From the NCBI GenBank assembly GCA_026874595.1, contig CM049307.1, forward strand, positions 21,241,079 to 21,305,078: a stretch of 64,000 nucleotides of DNA. Direction: 5' to 3'. The translations under genes were made by a program, and so were the position numbers. Under the pieces are notes generated by a model. The model did no database searches. It was not told where the DNA came from and was given only the letters and a program-made list of their open reading frames with translations. This DNA comes from Sipunculus nudus (taxonomy: Eukaryota; Annelida; Sipuncula; Golfingiida; Sipunculidae). Shown here one piece after another: positions 1 to 13,500 of this stretch (position 1 is its first letter; each line of letters opens with the position of its first letter).

Positions 1-370
1 CATTTGTATCGTACTTACTTAGCATACCAAGCCGGAAATGCGTGTGAGACGGTTTCTTGGTATTCGAGGCAGCTGAAGTCTTGAATTGGTCTCATTTTCC
101 ATATGAATAAAAGAATGGTGATGCAGACGATGCATTTAACAATTTATTTTTCCAGGGCACCGGGAAGTCCCTTGGAATTTGTAAATAAAGAAGGTCATCA
201 ACAGAAGTATTTTCTAGCATTGTAGTACTATAAATGTAACTTCGCTTATCAGCACTACACATTTGTTTCCGCATTCCTCATTTGCATGGAAGTACATGTA
301 GATTTCACTAAACTCTCTCCCTTTATATCATATCCAGTGCTTTGAAGCCTCGTGCAGACTTAACTTGGTT

Positions 371-616
371 CTAGTATTTTCCCCCCGCCAGTTCACTCCT
401 TGTTTTCAAGAAGCGGTTCCGGGGGCGCCCTTTTTTAGCCGCTGCAACCTTTTTTAAGAGTTCGGACCATTTCTTGACGCCTGGACCCCTCCTTTTACGG
501 ATCTGGGGACATTTTTTTATGTTTTTATGCCATTTGTCCTTCTTGGTCGGGCCCCTCCTTTTCCTAATTCCTGGAATTCCTGCATATATAATATGTATCC
601 CTGCTACCAGTATCAT
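371..616 (-). other. Unrecognised basic open frame
   Basis: An 81-codon frame very rich in Lys and Arg. The hexapeptide RKRRGP occurs twice and a GRPR AT-hook-like core lies near the C-terminus (KKGRPRNRF). The two RKRRGP stretches sit in locally similar DNA, so an internal duplication could have produced the pattern. No splice sites or promoter were identified and I recognise no family. It could be a degenerate piece of a mobile-element protein or chance; no function is assigned. Confidence 0.15.
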
Positions 617-3600
617 TGGTTTTAACTGGAGAAACGGTTATTCTTAACACACAGCAATTACCATAAACGGGGCAGATTGTTTCAGTCCTGAACTCACTTG
701 AGATTATATCAACAATTTACATTTGTTATTTACAACTCAAATTACTTATATAACTTACTCTTTATATCATACAAAACGAGATTTATTTATAAAAGTGTGT
801 TACTATGGGTTTTGGTGACTGAAGTGAGTTTGGTTCAGTTTCACGAGACCAGGAATTACATGCGTGATCCGGATATTGTTTTGAAAATCTCCAAATTACA
901 GAAAAAAATATCAAAATCTGCATTGTTTTCTGTAAATATGTGCATTGTATAATTATATGTAGTTGTGAAGTCGGTAAAAGTCGGGTATTAAGCACCAGCA
1001 TCGTACTCTGGCTGATGTATCAACGAAGATCTCTGTTTACATTTATGCCCTCGTAAAAGGAGTCAAAATATGCTGCTCATCATTGCTTGATGTATCCGCT
1101 GGCATTCAGTTACTCTTTACTCTGGAGAGGTCTATTAAATCGTTTCTGAAGGTTACAGGCATATAACGCTGTTAGGAGAGATAAGAAACCTGTATTTATC
1201 TCTGTCAGACACGTCAGGCCCGTTGTTGCGATGTTTTAAGGTGAATTCCCCTGACCGTAAAGCTTCAAGACGCGTAATTCGCTTCCTCCCTTCCCGTCAT
1301 TCATAATTCACGAACACGCAACCGTAAAGTCAATGCCACGGACTACCACAGTACATCTCACGCTGTCATGTTAACTCGTTCGAAATATCAAATGGAAAAC
1401 TGCGATCTAAATTTAGGTTCATTTACTCAAACTGTCCCTCTTGACTGAGTATTCTACAGAAATGAGTCCTTGGTTTGTTATTTACTGGGTATAAAAGCGT
1501 GTTACTGTGATTGTTTTGTCTATGTCTGTTTATTTAATTGAACGGAACAAAGGCAAACAGATGCATAAATGCCTTTTAAACTTCGTATTTTGTTCATATA
1601 GCATCCTCAATCCATATCAAAATTATGTTCTAGGGGTTTCAGGGTAATAATTTGTTAAAAGTATATAATAATGAAAAAAGAGTCACGTTGTGAATTAGGA
1701 GTTTTCTCTAAACATGCCCACTCGATAAAACTCAACCATTACAGAAAATGCTGCATTTTATTATGTAGCGTCGATAAAGTTCACTTATGCTCTACCGTGC
1801 CATATCCATCAACTCCTTCTCACCTGTATTCACAAACCATTAAATCTATGGCTGATTTAAATGAGCCGTATATAAGGAGATGTCATCACAAAACTTAACT
1901 TCTTTTGGTTTAACATTGTTTTGGAAAGCCAGGTTCGAGCATTTTAAGTCTTTTGTAGTAGTTTTTTTCAAAGCAAAAATTAAAAAAAAATACAGTAAAG
2001 CCCGGAGGGCTTCCGTTCTACCTTGTTGTCCGTAATCTTTGAATAATACATTGTTCCAACCGAAGCTAAGAGGCATCGACACCGGCGATAGAGGAAGGAG
2101 GGGTAATAAATACTTAATGTGTTAAAAATCTGATATTGAATGAAATTTTCGGAGAAGCGAGGCTTTCTCGAATCGAACATGCCCTAGGCATATCGTGGAC
2201 AAGGGTAGGATCTAGTGGAGATGACAGGTCGTGCGATGAGCACAACCGGTCTTTCCGGGAGAGTGAGTGGCGGACCGGTGTGTTTATACCAGGGTAGGCT
2301 GACCAAGGGTAATATTGATATGAAGGTGCCAAACTAGTACCCCCAAAAGAAGAGCCCCTGTGTTTGAAGAACCTCTGTGTAAGATAAGTTAAGGTTACGC
2401 AAAAAAATGAGGGCGTTTATCTCCACTAAAAACTCTCTAAACAAAAAAATCCTGTCAGACCCTGTGTTTTCATATTTTAGGGCAGCTTTTTATGTAGCTT
2501 TATAAAATAGCCAAAGACAGAAAAGCGTGTTTTTGCGGTTTTCAATACATAAAAATCGATGTCCCTGGTCACTGTGTCCAGTAACTCCAGTTTATCCTGC
2601 GTTGGAGTATGTGAGCGGAGCCATCGTGCCCAGAGGGTGATGACAGGATCAACGCTATGCCGTGCCGGTCAAGTAGTCCTTAATACCAAGTATACACATT
2701 GTGACAACTGATACTACATCACATAGTTCTCGACAATTACTGACCCAACAAAATATGCATTATAGCTGACACATGTGAAAACTGAACAGTAAACATAATA
2801 CAGACTATTAACTGAATAAAACGAGTTCACTTAAAAACAGACTCATAAAATGCCACATGTAATAATAACCATTAGAACATAAAATTAGAGGTAGCAAACA
2901 ATTTTGATTTTAAGATGAATTTGCATTGTGGGATATTTATTTCAGTTCAAATATATATTACAAGATTAACCTATTCTAATGATTAACTGCTTTTCAGTAA
3001 ATTCCGGGGAAGATGGGTTCTGTATGGTGCCTACTTCGAAAATGATCCACTGGAGCATATATTTCCTTGAAACTGTTGTTTCATCGTCTGAAGTCCGTTC
3101 CTATACTTTCGTCCATCTCTTTTTTTGCGATGAAGAATCCAATTAGTTTGAAAGCAAAACGTAGTAGAAAATAGCAAAATAAAATGTGCAGAATATTAAC
3201 TTTTGTCTTTTTAATATACGACGCAGTCTGTCATGAAATCCCTCGAGAAGACGGAAACAGACCTTTTCCACGAGCATAACGACCGTTTGTAGGGTTCTGG
3301 TCAATTTGGCCAGCATCACAGATTTTGTAAAAATCAAATACAAACCAGAATATCCGAGGAGAACCTTACCGGAGCAGATATAGTACTATTACTAAGAAAA
3401 ATCTCGGATACAACAAAATAAATCCTTTTGTCCAAATAAAGAACACAAACATTCAATGTCAATTGTGGCCGACAATTTGTCACAATTGTGATAGAAAAGG
3501 TCTAGTGAAGTAATCCCGCCTGTCTGTTGGAGTGATGTTCTATTGACGTCAAAGTAACCACGCTCATTATGGCGTCATTCATTCTTCTAACTCCGTTGTA

Positions 3601-3725
3601 AATCGGGACCAAGCTTAGGTTGTACACGTCCCAAAACAAATAAGTGCTTTCTAATATTTTGTTTTCATCCTTTTGCAAGAACATCACAATTTTCATCCAT
3701 TATTACGCGTTCTCACAGTATCTGA

Positions 3726-3738
3726 ACACTAGAGGGCA
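3726..3738 (+). promoter_or_regulatory. CTCF-like motif, + orientation
   Basis: ACACTAGAGGGCA matches the bilaterian CTCF core (CCASNAGRKGGCR) at 12 of 13 positions; only the first base differs. CTCF is conserved in molluscs, but one motif match does not show occupancy. Confidence 0.25.
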
Positions 3739-5683
3739 AATAAAAACTGAAATGAGTTAAAGTGCTTCAAAATTGAGTCGAAAGAGCATGTTATCTACAT
3801 GGATTACCTGTTGCATTCAGTAACAAGTGCAGGTGAATGAATGGAGAAAATGGATAGTTTAAGGTGCTATTTTGTGGATCGTGTGATTCCGACTGAGGAC
3901 AGACACGATGGTTAACACGGAGGCGGGGTTCTATAGTAATAAGACTGAGATTATTTGACCGAGAGTTGTGGCCCGCGGAGGCCCCGGCTGTTCATACAGC
4001 CAAATAATCTGTCAATATTATTTCTGAAACTGATCTGGTGAGGCCTCATGGGAAGAACGAGGGAGGTGATATGCAAGGGCCGCATGTATCAACAAGAAAT
4101 ACAAAAGCCGTCTCCTTTGAAATCCCAGAGGAACCGCTAGAAGTCGATACGGAGCTAGTCTACGACCAAGAGGCATGTTTATTTTGTTTAAATACAATTT
4201 ATGTAAAGGTGTACGGTTTATAAGATAAAGCCCTCTCGAGACATATACACAATAACAAGTCTATCCTTCGCACGACTTATAAACAGTTTCCTCTGTAGGC
4301 TCCCACCGTCAGGGTATGAATACTTTATCAGTCAACATATGCAATGCAGTGCACTGAATAGAAATGTACAGCTGTATTGAAGAAACCGCTTGTTAAATAT
4401 CCCCCACAACTATATAAACTACTTACTTAATCCAGTACCCGATATGGATGTTTTAACTGAAACACATGGGATTCGTGACTAATGCGAATACGCGTGACAA
4501 ACAGGTCAAGTTCGGGTTAATCGTTGTTAGCAGTCTCCGAGTCAAAGGCAGCAACAATTCTTCTGTTACAGTCCGCAGGGGCCGCATATATCATTTAGTA
4601 AACAGAATGGCGCCCATGAACGGTTGTCATCTGCCTGCTTCATGAGATGAGAATAATGGCCGGAACAGTCCTGGAAACATTATTAAAATATAAAACAATC
4701 TGTGCTATAAAATCATCACTCTCTCCTAAAACTGCCGCATAAAAAAAAAGAAAAATCTTCGTTTTCCCCTGATTTATATAGTTTTTTTTTATTAATATAT
4801 ATTATCTGTATGGTTAACAGAACATCATGATCCCATTGCCATAGCTTGCAGTGCGTTTTATGTATAGATCTCAAAGTTATTCGCTAAAATGCATGGATAA
4901 AATATTTGAAAACGAAAACAAGTTGATTTTAATTCAACATTGTATGATGATACTCAGTAGATAAACCAAGATTTAAATGAAATAAATGAAAAAGCAGCAG
5001 ATATTTTTAAGATTATTAATTATTTACACATAATTTAGTTATTAAATGAAAAATCTGTCATTCCTTACGTACATTTACACACACACACAATCTGATACGA
5101 TTTAATCTTGCCTTTTCTCTGTTCACATTCCACACACGTCTTAATCCGTGTGACTTCATTTTGGTGAGTGATAAATTCATCTCCGGGTAGTCAGTTTTTA
5201 TTAGTCATTGTGTAGTTATACAGATGCACAGAAAACTAAGAGTATAATGTACCCATTACGAAGATGAGATTATTACCTGATACAGACGTTTGTTGTCACG
5301 TGGTCTCTGTATCAGCTCTGGGTCAAGTATGTTAGTCCGCCCTGGAGTTAAAAACTGAGATCCTGGTCTCTGCAGCGTATATTATTGAGCATCTATGTGA
5401 TGATTACAGCATTTCTAAATAACTGGAAATTGATGGACGCACAAAATGTAATTTTATGAACTTTGTTATTAACCGAATATTTGATATTGACAAGTAACAT
5501 TTACTTTTTATACGGTAAAATCAAGTAAAAAAAAGAGCGGGATGAAAAATATACAATTCAACTTGCGGTACCTTTTCATACCTAAAGATATAACACGAAT
5601 TACGTCGCCTGGCGTCATTTTGCATCTAAGTCTTGCTTGGTGACTCAGACAGACCAGTATACGATCGTCGAATTCTTTGTGTG

Positions 5684-5733
<50 letters not shown>
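5684..5733. repeat. (AT)n microsatellite
   Basis: About 50 bases of nearly pure AT dinucleotide. The Tyr-Ile run in the overlapping open frame is a translation of this tract. Confidence 0.95.
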
Positions 5734-5735
<2 letters not shown>

Positions 5736-6219
5736 AGAGTCTAAATGCATTTTGGCTTTATTGAAAGTTCCCATGGGCTGAACATAACATGCCATTCGAA
5801 AGAGTGTCTGTATTACACCCGACAGTGTTGTATGTTGGCCACATTTGCTGTCTGACTGTGGGATAGTCTCGACTGACAAGCATACCATAAGATTAAACAG
5901 ATGTCGGTACTGATGCTGGTGCTTTTAGGCTGCCAGCCATTGTCCCTTTATAAAATGTAGGCTTCAGGCTTGGATAGTTGATCAAAGAAAACACATCGCC
6001 TTTCTCGCCACCCTGACGAAACAAAGCACGGGCACAAATCAAATCCCAATGCTTACAGTAGTCCCTTTGTAACCAGTCGCAGTTCCTTTCCGTTAGGTAC
6101 TAGCTCTGAAACACATGCAAAACTGACCATTAAAGCCTTCATGTTCAGCTACTTTATTGTTTGGGCGGGTTTCCCGTTCATGCCCACTTTTGTCAGGTAT
6201 ATGTCATACAACATGAGAG

Positions 6220-6354
6220 CAGGGGCGGATCCGGGGGGGGGGGGGGGGGGGGGGTCAACCCCTCTCAACCAAAGACCCTTTTTTGGTGTCGAGACAATTT
6301 TTTATGCATAACCCGTTGACCCCTCCCTGCAAAAAAATCCTTGATCCGCGCCTG
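6220..6354. mobile_element. Short inverted-repeat element (MITE), copy 1
   Basis: The left end CAGGGGCGGATC and the right end GATCCGCGCCTG are inverted repeats at 11 of 12 positions. The element is flanked by GAGAG on both sides, a likely 5-base target duplication. It is 135 bases long and non-coding, with a run of about 22 G just inside the left end. A relative with the same ends lies at 9097-9280. Non-autonomous DNA transposon is the likely class; the superfamily is not determined. Confidence 0.7.
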
Positions 6355-6446
6355 GAGAGCCTGGGTAAATGGTGATAACATGCAACATGAATATGACAGA
6401 AATATTTGTTGGAGAAGAAAATATGATAAAATATATATCGCCAAAC

Positions 6447-8228
6447 TACGGTGGCTGATTTAGGACATAAAAAAAAATATTTATCTCGTGATCTCGAGAT
6501 AACATCTCGAAATCTCGACATAGAATTTCGCCAAAAAAAAAAAAAAAATGTTAGGAAGCAAAAAAAAAATTTTTAGGAAGCAAAAAAAAAATTTTAGGAA
6601 GCAAAAAAAACTTAGGAAGCATAAAATAAAATTTTATGAAGCAAAGAAAAAAAAATTTAGGAAGCAAAAAAAAAATGTTAGGAGGCAAACAAAAAAAATT
6701 AGGAAGCAAAAAAAAAATTAGGAAGAAACCCCAGCTGGGAATGGGTCTTATAACGCCACTTTGACTTATAAACATTTTATCTACAGGCTACTTGTATACA
6801 AGGCACTTGAGCAAGTGTTAACATACAGATAAAAACATGTAACCGAGTTATTGAAAGATCACTAGTTGATATTCGTTAGAGCATGTGAAGCAGTGCAGTA
6901 ATTGTCATTTACAGAAATCTGTAATCTCTGAATTGAAGCCAGATGTTTCTGCCGGACGTCTTTCTATTACGATCGGTGGCAATTTTTGCACCCCCCCCAC
7001 CCCCACCCATGTTATAAAAAACGTGGATATAGACAAAGACACCGCCTTTACACATGGCATTGGCTCATTTTTATGAAAGGTTAATAGATTATGTTTACCT
7101 AGATTATGTTTATGATTACTTTCACTTCTTTAATATGTATATGCAGAGTTAGCCTGTATTACAAAGATTCTATAAATATGGCAGGTGAATAGCGACTTTA
7201 AGACCAAAGCAGAGCAATTTGCTGAAGAAAAATCATGATGAGAGATGATCGAAATTTTAAACCGTTTATTTATGAATATAAAACATTTATGAAGATAGGT
7301 TAATTAAATTAATCTGAGCTATAGTAAGAGCTATAGTGGATCAAGACTTGGGCTTTAGGGGCTGAAGCAACGCCCCTCCCCGACCTCCCCCCCCCCCCCA
7401 GCGTACCTACCCGAAAACACAGTAATCAGTTTTAGCATATTTTAATTTATGATGGTCTAATACATGTTCCATAAAACAACACACCATTTCGATAAAACAA
7501 AAGCTGAAAGAAATTGTACAAAAAGCGTCTTTCTATAAGAAGCTCATATTTGTTTGTATTCTTAAAATAATAAGCTACCCACAATGCATGCATGCAGACC
7601 TAAACATTTCTATTTGAGTGATTTAACAGACATGGCTCCCAATCCGCCGTTCAGGTAGAATGTTGCAGATTCTTTAGGCTTTGACATCTTCCTTACGGAT
7701 ATGTATAATTAAATATTGAATTTATATTGAACTTTTCTTCAACTCGCCTTATCTCAGGGGATATACAAACTTGATTGATTTTAAATTAATTTTATTGTAT
7801 TACCGTTCAGTAAAACACAGTATACATGGTCTTTGTTTTATAATCGCAATAGTAAGCACTCTTAACGTATACTGTCCCTTTATTAATGTTGCTTTGCTTT
7901 ATGTCAATTCAGCTTCGAATGGTTCGTACAAGTGTGACATTTTATCTGGAGATCTCGAAAGATATTTTTTTTTTTTGCTTCCTAAAAATTTTTTATTAAA
8001 ATTTTTTTTTTGCTTCCTGAAAATATTTTTTTTTGCATCCTAAAATTATTGTTTTTGCTCCCTAAAATTTTTTTTTTCTTCCTAAAATTTTTTTTTTTGC
8101 TTCCTAACATTTTTATTTTGCTTCCTCAAAATTTTTTTTTTTGCGAAATTCTATGTCGGGATCTCGAGATGTTATCTCGAGATCTCGAGATAAATATTTT
8201 TTTTCTGTGTCCTAAATCAGCCACCGTA
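6447..8228. repeat. Large inverted repeat with A/T-rich tandem arms
   Basis: The outermost 21 bases (6447-6467 and 8208-8228) are perfect inverted complements, beginning TACGGTGGCTGATTTAGG, with TA at the extreme ends. Just inside, both arms carry palindromic blocks rich in ATCTCGAGAT, followed by arrays of about 18-base units: AGGAAGCAAAAAAAATTTT on the left (about 6540-6730) and its complement, TTTTTTTTGCTTCCTAAAA, on the right (about 7965-8140). About 1.2 kb of unrelated sequence separates the arms. It is either one foldback-type element or two copies of a TA-targeting MITE inserted head to head. No transposase frame lies between the arms. Confidence 0.75.
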
Positions 8229-9096
8229 CCAAACAAATCATGTCTCACTGCATTTTACATGGGATATCAAGAAATCCCTTGCTGGATAGAGGATCCTAGA
8301 AAATGGGGGCGGGAGGGGCTGGGGGGGGGGGGGGGTAAACAAGTGTGCCGGGAAAGCTTGAAGACTTCATGCATAACCCTCGCATATAGAAGTTTTGGAG
8401 ACGCAAAGGCGCTGCATGCATTCGGTATTTATAAAGTGTATTATTCGATTTCCAAGATGTTCTAATGGTCAAAAAGGAAGGTGCGCGCCTCTTCTAAACC
8501 CGCCCCTGACCCCCTCGTGTTTCCAAACACACGTGAATACAATTAGTGAATAATAATAGATTTTCCAATTTATTGCTTTTGAAGGACCTCGGGGTAACAC
8601 TGGATCCCTGTAGCTTCTGGTCAGCGAGAACAGATGTTTCGGGGTCTTTGAGTTGTTACTAAGGGCGCCTATAATCCATCTGGTCCACATCTCGTCTCCA
8701 ATAATTAACTGCGAAACAAGCACAGCTAAACCAAAGCTGACCTGTTCCCACTTACAGTTACCCAACGAATCTTGATACACATGGCGAGGGTTTCTTCGTT
8801 CTGGGACTTTAACAAGGATATTGCTTGTATTTATGTGGGAAATGAGAGCGCTATTTATCTCGAGGTCAGCCAAAGTAAAGTTTTAAATTATCTTGGTCTC
8901 CACTTTCACAGGTGTGGCTAAAACGCACTGATCGTGTATTCGTTATTTTTTAACAGGCCAACATAGCTTTGTACATATTAAACTTGTTGCAAATGATAAA
9001 GACTCTAAAACATCCTATGAAAACAATCTAAATGTGCTTCAGTGAGAGACTTCCCTCACAGACAGTTTATCTTTTTTGTCAAAAAAGATATAAGGG

Positions 9097-9280
9097 CAGG
9101 GGCGGATCCAGGGTTTATGAAAAGGAGGACTAATGACAAATCATAAAAGGATCCATATGTATGGAAAAGGGGGGGGGGGGGGTTCAGACTGCTAAATTTG
9201 GTCTGAAATCCTTAAAAAAGGTTGCGTTAGATGAAAAAGGGGGGTCCGGCCCTTTGACCCCTCCCCTGGATCCGCTTCTG
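9097..9280. mobile_element. Short inverted-repeat element (MITE), copy 2
   Basis: The left end CAGGGGCGGATCCAGGG and the right end CCCTGGATCCGCTTCTG are inverted repeats at 15 of 17 positions. TAAGGG flanks both sides as an apparent 6-base target duplication. It is 184 bases long with no coding potential, and is the same family as 6220-6354. The internal phrase TTGGTCTGAAA recurs near 41.49 kb in a degenerate relative. Confidence 0.8.
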
Positions 9281-10469
9281 TAAGGGAAACGTATCCAAAC
9301 TTGCAAGTTTATTGCACCTGCCTTATACTTTTTAATGGGACTGTCTTCTAATTATTATGTCTTAATCTTCAAACTTTTGAAAACATAAACATGTGACAAA
9401 TTTGATTATTTTCAAAGTGAATAGACCATCCTGTTGGAATTCGATTGAATCCTTCACGGACCAATTCCGATATCTGACGTCGATTAAATGAAGCTAATGC
9501 CTTGAAACTTTAATAAAAATAGGTCAGAAAACGCCAATTCCACCACACACAGGCTATTCGTTTTGTTTATATCCACCTGCTTATAACATGAGGGGAACCC
9601 GCCAAAATAATCCAAACACAGTCAGAAGAACCACAGTTTTGCAATAGGGTGGTTTACAATAAGGACCTTTTAACTTCCACACATATGAAACCAGCCACCT
9701 TAGCTTAAATGGTTTTCTGTTTGTCAACATTGGGGCATACACCATTTGTACTGTGTGGATAAACACGCTGATGCATTCATCACAGAAGCGTTGTGATAAC
9801 GTTTGTCAACAGAAATTACGTACAGTTCATTACTATGTACACAGATTAAGCCAGAAGTCACATAAATTTTACAAAACAGGCAGGTGAATGGCTAGTTTTA
9901 AACATTTAGAAGGGCTTACATGAAGGGTATTACATTGCGTCAACTAGCATGTCGGTATCTAAACATCTGGCATTCAGGAATTTAAGATACCACTTAGTTA
10001 CCACAATAAATCATTGTCACTCCTCTTTGCTGAACGAGTAAAAAGAGGATATCTCTGTAATGATGTATCATTGTTTTGTATATGGCCGTCGTAATAATAA
10101 TATTTATATCTACAAACGGCGGAATATATATACTTTACAACTGGAGTACTTTATAACGGAAAGAGATACGAACTTTATTTACATCTAATGTGATATGCAA
10201 GGGAAAATGCAATAATATTAATATGTTAGATCTTAATACATGTACAATACAAAGAGAGCATACACGAATGTAAAATGTTAGTTTTAAAACCAATGTGATT
10301 CACAATGAAAACTACACTGACCCATTCAAATCCGGATTATTATCAGTGTATCATTTACATGATATAACTGAAAATTACACAAGCCTGGAGACTGAACTTA
10401 ATGTCACTTATTTCACATTGTATGTATGTGTGATCTTAAACCTTGCCTGATTTTGAATATTCCTGCCAG

Positions 10470-10579
10470 GTATGGACGGATATATTGCTGACTTGGGATC
10501 CAGAGAATTACGGGGGAGTTGACCACGTGCGAATCCCCACGGAAAAGATATGGACTCCAGACATAGTGCTTTATAACTA
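10470..10579 (+). CDS. nAChR exon: loop A (110 bases)
   Basis: The acceptor TTCCTGCCAG precedes it and the donor GTAAGT follows. It encodes 36 residues beginning [16 protein letters not shown] and ending [10 protein letters not shown], then leaves two bases (TA) that complete a Tyr codon in the next exon. It starts in phase 0. Both the 110-base size and the phase match the corresponding vertebrate nAChR exon. In those genes a 45-base exon usually precedes it; I did not find one upstream here. Confidence 0.93.
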
Positions 10580-13500
10580 GTAAGTATTACCCCTCGTTTT
10601 TTACCCCAGTAAATACTAGCAATCGTCCAATATATCACGTGCGATATTAATATCTGGTAGCACCAGGAGCTCGCTTTAATAAATAGTGATGCTTATATCA
10701 GAGCTCGACCGGAAATCTCATTAAATCTGTTTTCACACGAATAAAGGTTTAGAGCCATATAGAACTAAAGTTGTATCTTTATTATCTATTTTTATTCTTA
10801 CCTTTTCCGACTTCTTTTTTAGTGATCTTAAATATTTCAACAGTTTCCGGTTTATTTATTCCTTTGAAATACATATCCACTTTTTCCGTTTCATTTTTAG
10901 CTCAGCTGACTGAAAGTCATCTGAGCTATAGCGATCACTCTTTGTCCGTCGTCCGTCTGTCCGTCTGTCCGTCTGTCCGTCTGTCCGTCCGTTAACCAGG
11001 CACAAATCGTAACCGCTGGACCTAGAACCTTGTAACTTGGGATTCTGAGAGGTCCATAAAAAATCTCCTTGGAAACCAGAAATTAGGTCTCTGTTACCCA
11101 TATCCTTCGAGCTATGTGGCCCAAAAGTACCCCCCAGAAAAGTCAAAAATTTCATACAAAAACTTCAATATCTCATTAACTACTTGACTGATGGTCATGA
11201 TTTTTGGCATACATATTGATCATGAAATGTTACATCACTTCCTGCAGACTGGTGGCGCCACCTGTATTTTTCAATTTTTTACGAATTTTTTTCTCTATTT
11301 TTGAGACCTTTAAAAATGTGATCATCTGTTAACAAGGCACAAATCATAAAGACTGGACTTAGAATCTTAATTCTTGACACACTGAGAGGTCCATGAAAAA
11401 TCTCCATGGAAAACAGAAATTAGGTCTCTGTTACCCATATCCTTCGAGCTATGGGGCCCCAAAGTACCCCCCAGAATAGTAAAAAAATTCATACAAAAAC
11501 TTCAATATCTCAATAACTTCATCACTGATGGTCTTCATTTTTGGCATACATATTGATCATGAGATGTTCGATCAGTTCCTGCAGACTGGTGGCGCCACCT
11601 GTACTGTTTGATTTTTTACGATTTTTTCCTCTATTTTTGAGACCTTTGAGGATGCTGTCATCTGTTAGCGTGGCACAAATCGTAACGACTGGACCTAGAA
11701 TCTTCATTTTCGACACACTGAGAGACCTATGAAAAGTCTCCATGGAAACCAGAAATTAGGTCTCTGTTACCCATATCCTTTGAGCTATGGGGCCCAAAAT
11801 TACCCCCCAGAATAGTCAAAAATTTCATACAAAAACTTCAATATCTCATTAACTACATCACTGATGGTCATGATTTTCGACAAACATATTGATCATGAGA
11901 TGTTTCATCAGTTTGTGCAGACTGGTGGCGCCACCTGTATTTTTCAATGTTCACGAATTGTTTTCTCCATTTTTGAGACCTTTAAGGATGTAGTTATCTG
12001 TCAACAGGGTACAAATCGTAACGACTGGACCTAGAATCTTCGTTTTTGACACACAGGGAGACCCATGATAAGTCTCCATGGAAACCTGAAATTTGGTCTC
12101 TGTTACCCATATTCTTTAAGCTGTATGGGTCCAAAATACCCCCCCCCCCCCCCCAGAATAATGAAAAATTTGATACAAAAACTGCAGTATTTCAATAACT
12201 ACAACACTGATGGTCATGATTTTCGGCATACATATTGATCATGGAGTGTTTCATAAGTTTCTGCAGACTGGTGGCACCACCTGTATTTGTTCGGTTTTTT
12301 TTACGAATTTTTTTTCTTTTTTTTTGAGACCTTTAAAGATATGAACATCTGTTAACAGGGCACAAATCTTAAAAACTGGACCAAGAATCTTCATTCTTGA
12401 CACACAGGGAGACCCATGAAAAGTCTCCATGGAAACTTGAAATTAGGTCTCTGTTACCCATATCCTTCAAGCTATAGGACTACGAAGTATCCCTCAGAAT
12501 AATGGACAATTTGATACAAAAACTGAAGTATCTGAACAACTAATGCAGAGATCACCATGATTTTTTGCATGGATATTGACCATTAAGTGTTTTAATTAGT
12601 TTCTGCAGACTGGTGGAGCCACCTGTATTTTTGTATCCACCAAAACGAAGTTTTGCGGATACTATGTTTTTGACCGAGTTCCTCCACCGCGGCGGCGTTC
12701 GTTTCCAGAGAGCTCCTTGGAGACTAATGGACCGATTTTTCCCAAACTTACACCTATTATCGGGTCACATGTGAACTGGTGCCTAACCAATTTGCATTGA
12801 CCTCTGACCTTTCCTCTCTATCCAGTGTGCATTTGTGGGTCTGTTTCCACTCATAAACCCTCATATCTCGGGAACCGTTTGACCGATCAGGAAATAAAAT
12901 TGATACAAATGTAGCCCTTGGATTGCTTTATAACATACACAAAAAATGGTGGCGCCACCTGTAACCATGTTTGCACAGTGTCCATCTGTTCATCTGCCTT
13001 GGGTTAAAATCACTCATATCTCTGCAGTGAATTGACTAATTCACCTGAAATTCGTCATGTGTATACATCCAGGATAGCTTTCTTGATTTTATGACAGGTG
13101 GCGCCACCTACGTTCACGTTCACGCTGATGACATCCAAGCTTATATCTCGGGAACCGTTTGACCGATCAGGAAATAAAATTTATACAAATGTAGCCCTTT
13201 GATAGCTCTGTAACATACACAAAAAATTGTGGCGCCACCTGTAACAATGTTTGCACAGCGTCTGTCTGTTAGTCTGCAGTGGCCTAAAATTACTCATTTC
13301 TCTGTAGTGGTTCGACATAACTGCCTAAAATTTTGCAGGTTTATACATCGTGGACAGCTTTCTTGATTTTATGACAGGTGGCGCCACCTACATTCTAGTT
13401 AACGCTGGACACATCCAAGCTCATATCTCAGGAACCATTTGACCGATTGGGCCAAAATTGTGCATGTGTTTAGATCTCACATAGGTCTTTATCATACACA

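Larger units (their letters stand above)
1..6219. other. Gene-poor left flank
   Basis: No recognisable exon was found on either strand. I looked here for the missing 5' exons of the downstream acetylcholine receptor (signal peptide, the N-terminal helix exon, and the small exon that normally precedes the 110-base exon) and found none. The stretch holds unique AT-rich sequence, a CTCF-like motif near 3.73 kb, a basic open frame at 371-616 on the minus strand and an (AT)n tract at 5.7 kb. Short frames elsewhere lack splice context, composition or motifs that would support a gene. Confidence 0.5.

Noticed and set aside
5508-5888. 126-codon minus-strand frame
   Set aside because: The central Tyr-Ile run is the (AT)n microsatellite, and the flanks match no family I know.
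8010-8465. 151-codon open frame, Phe/Leu-rich
   Set aside because: The Phe-rich half is a translation of the T-rich tandem array of the inverted repeat; no splice or start context.
8469-8873. 134-codon open frame on the minus strand
   Set aside because: It opens at a TTG codon, shows no recognisable domain and runs through a G/C-tract repeat region; not supported as a eukaryotic exon.
11251-11262. GGTGGCGCCACC as a CTCF site
   Set aside because: It does not satisfy the CTCF core at the AG and TGG positions; the resemblance is superficial.
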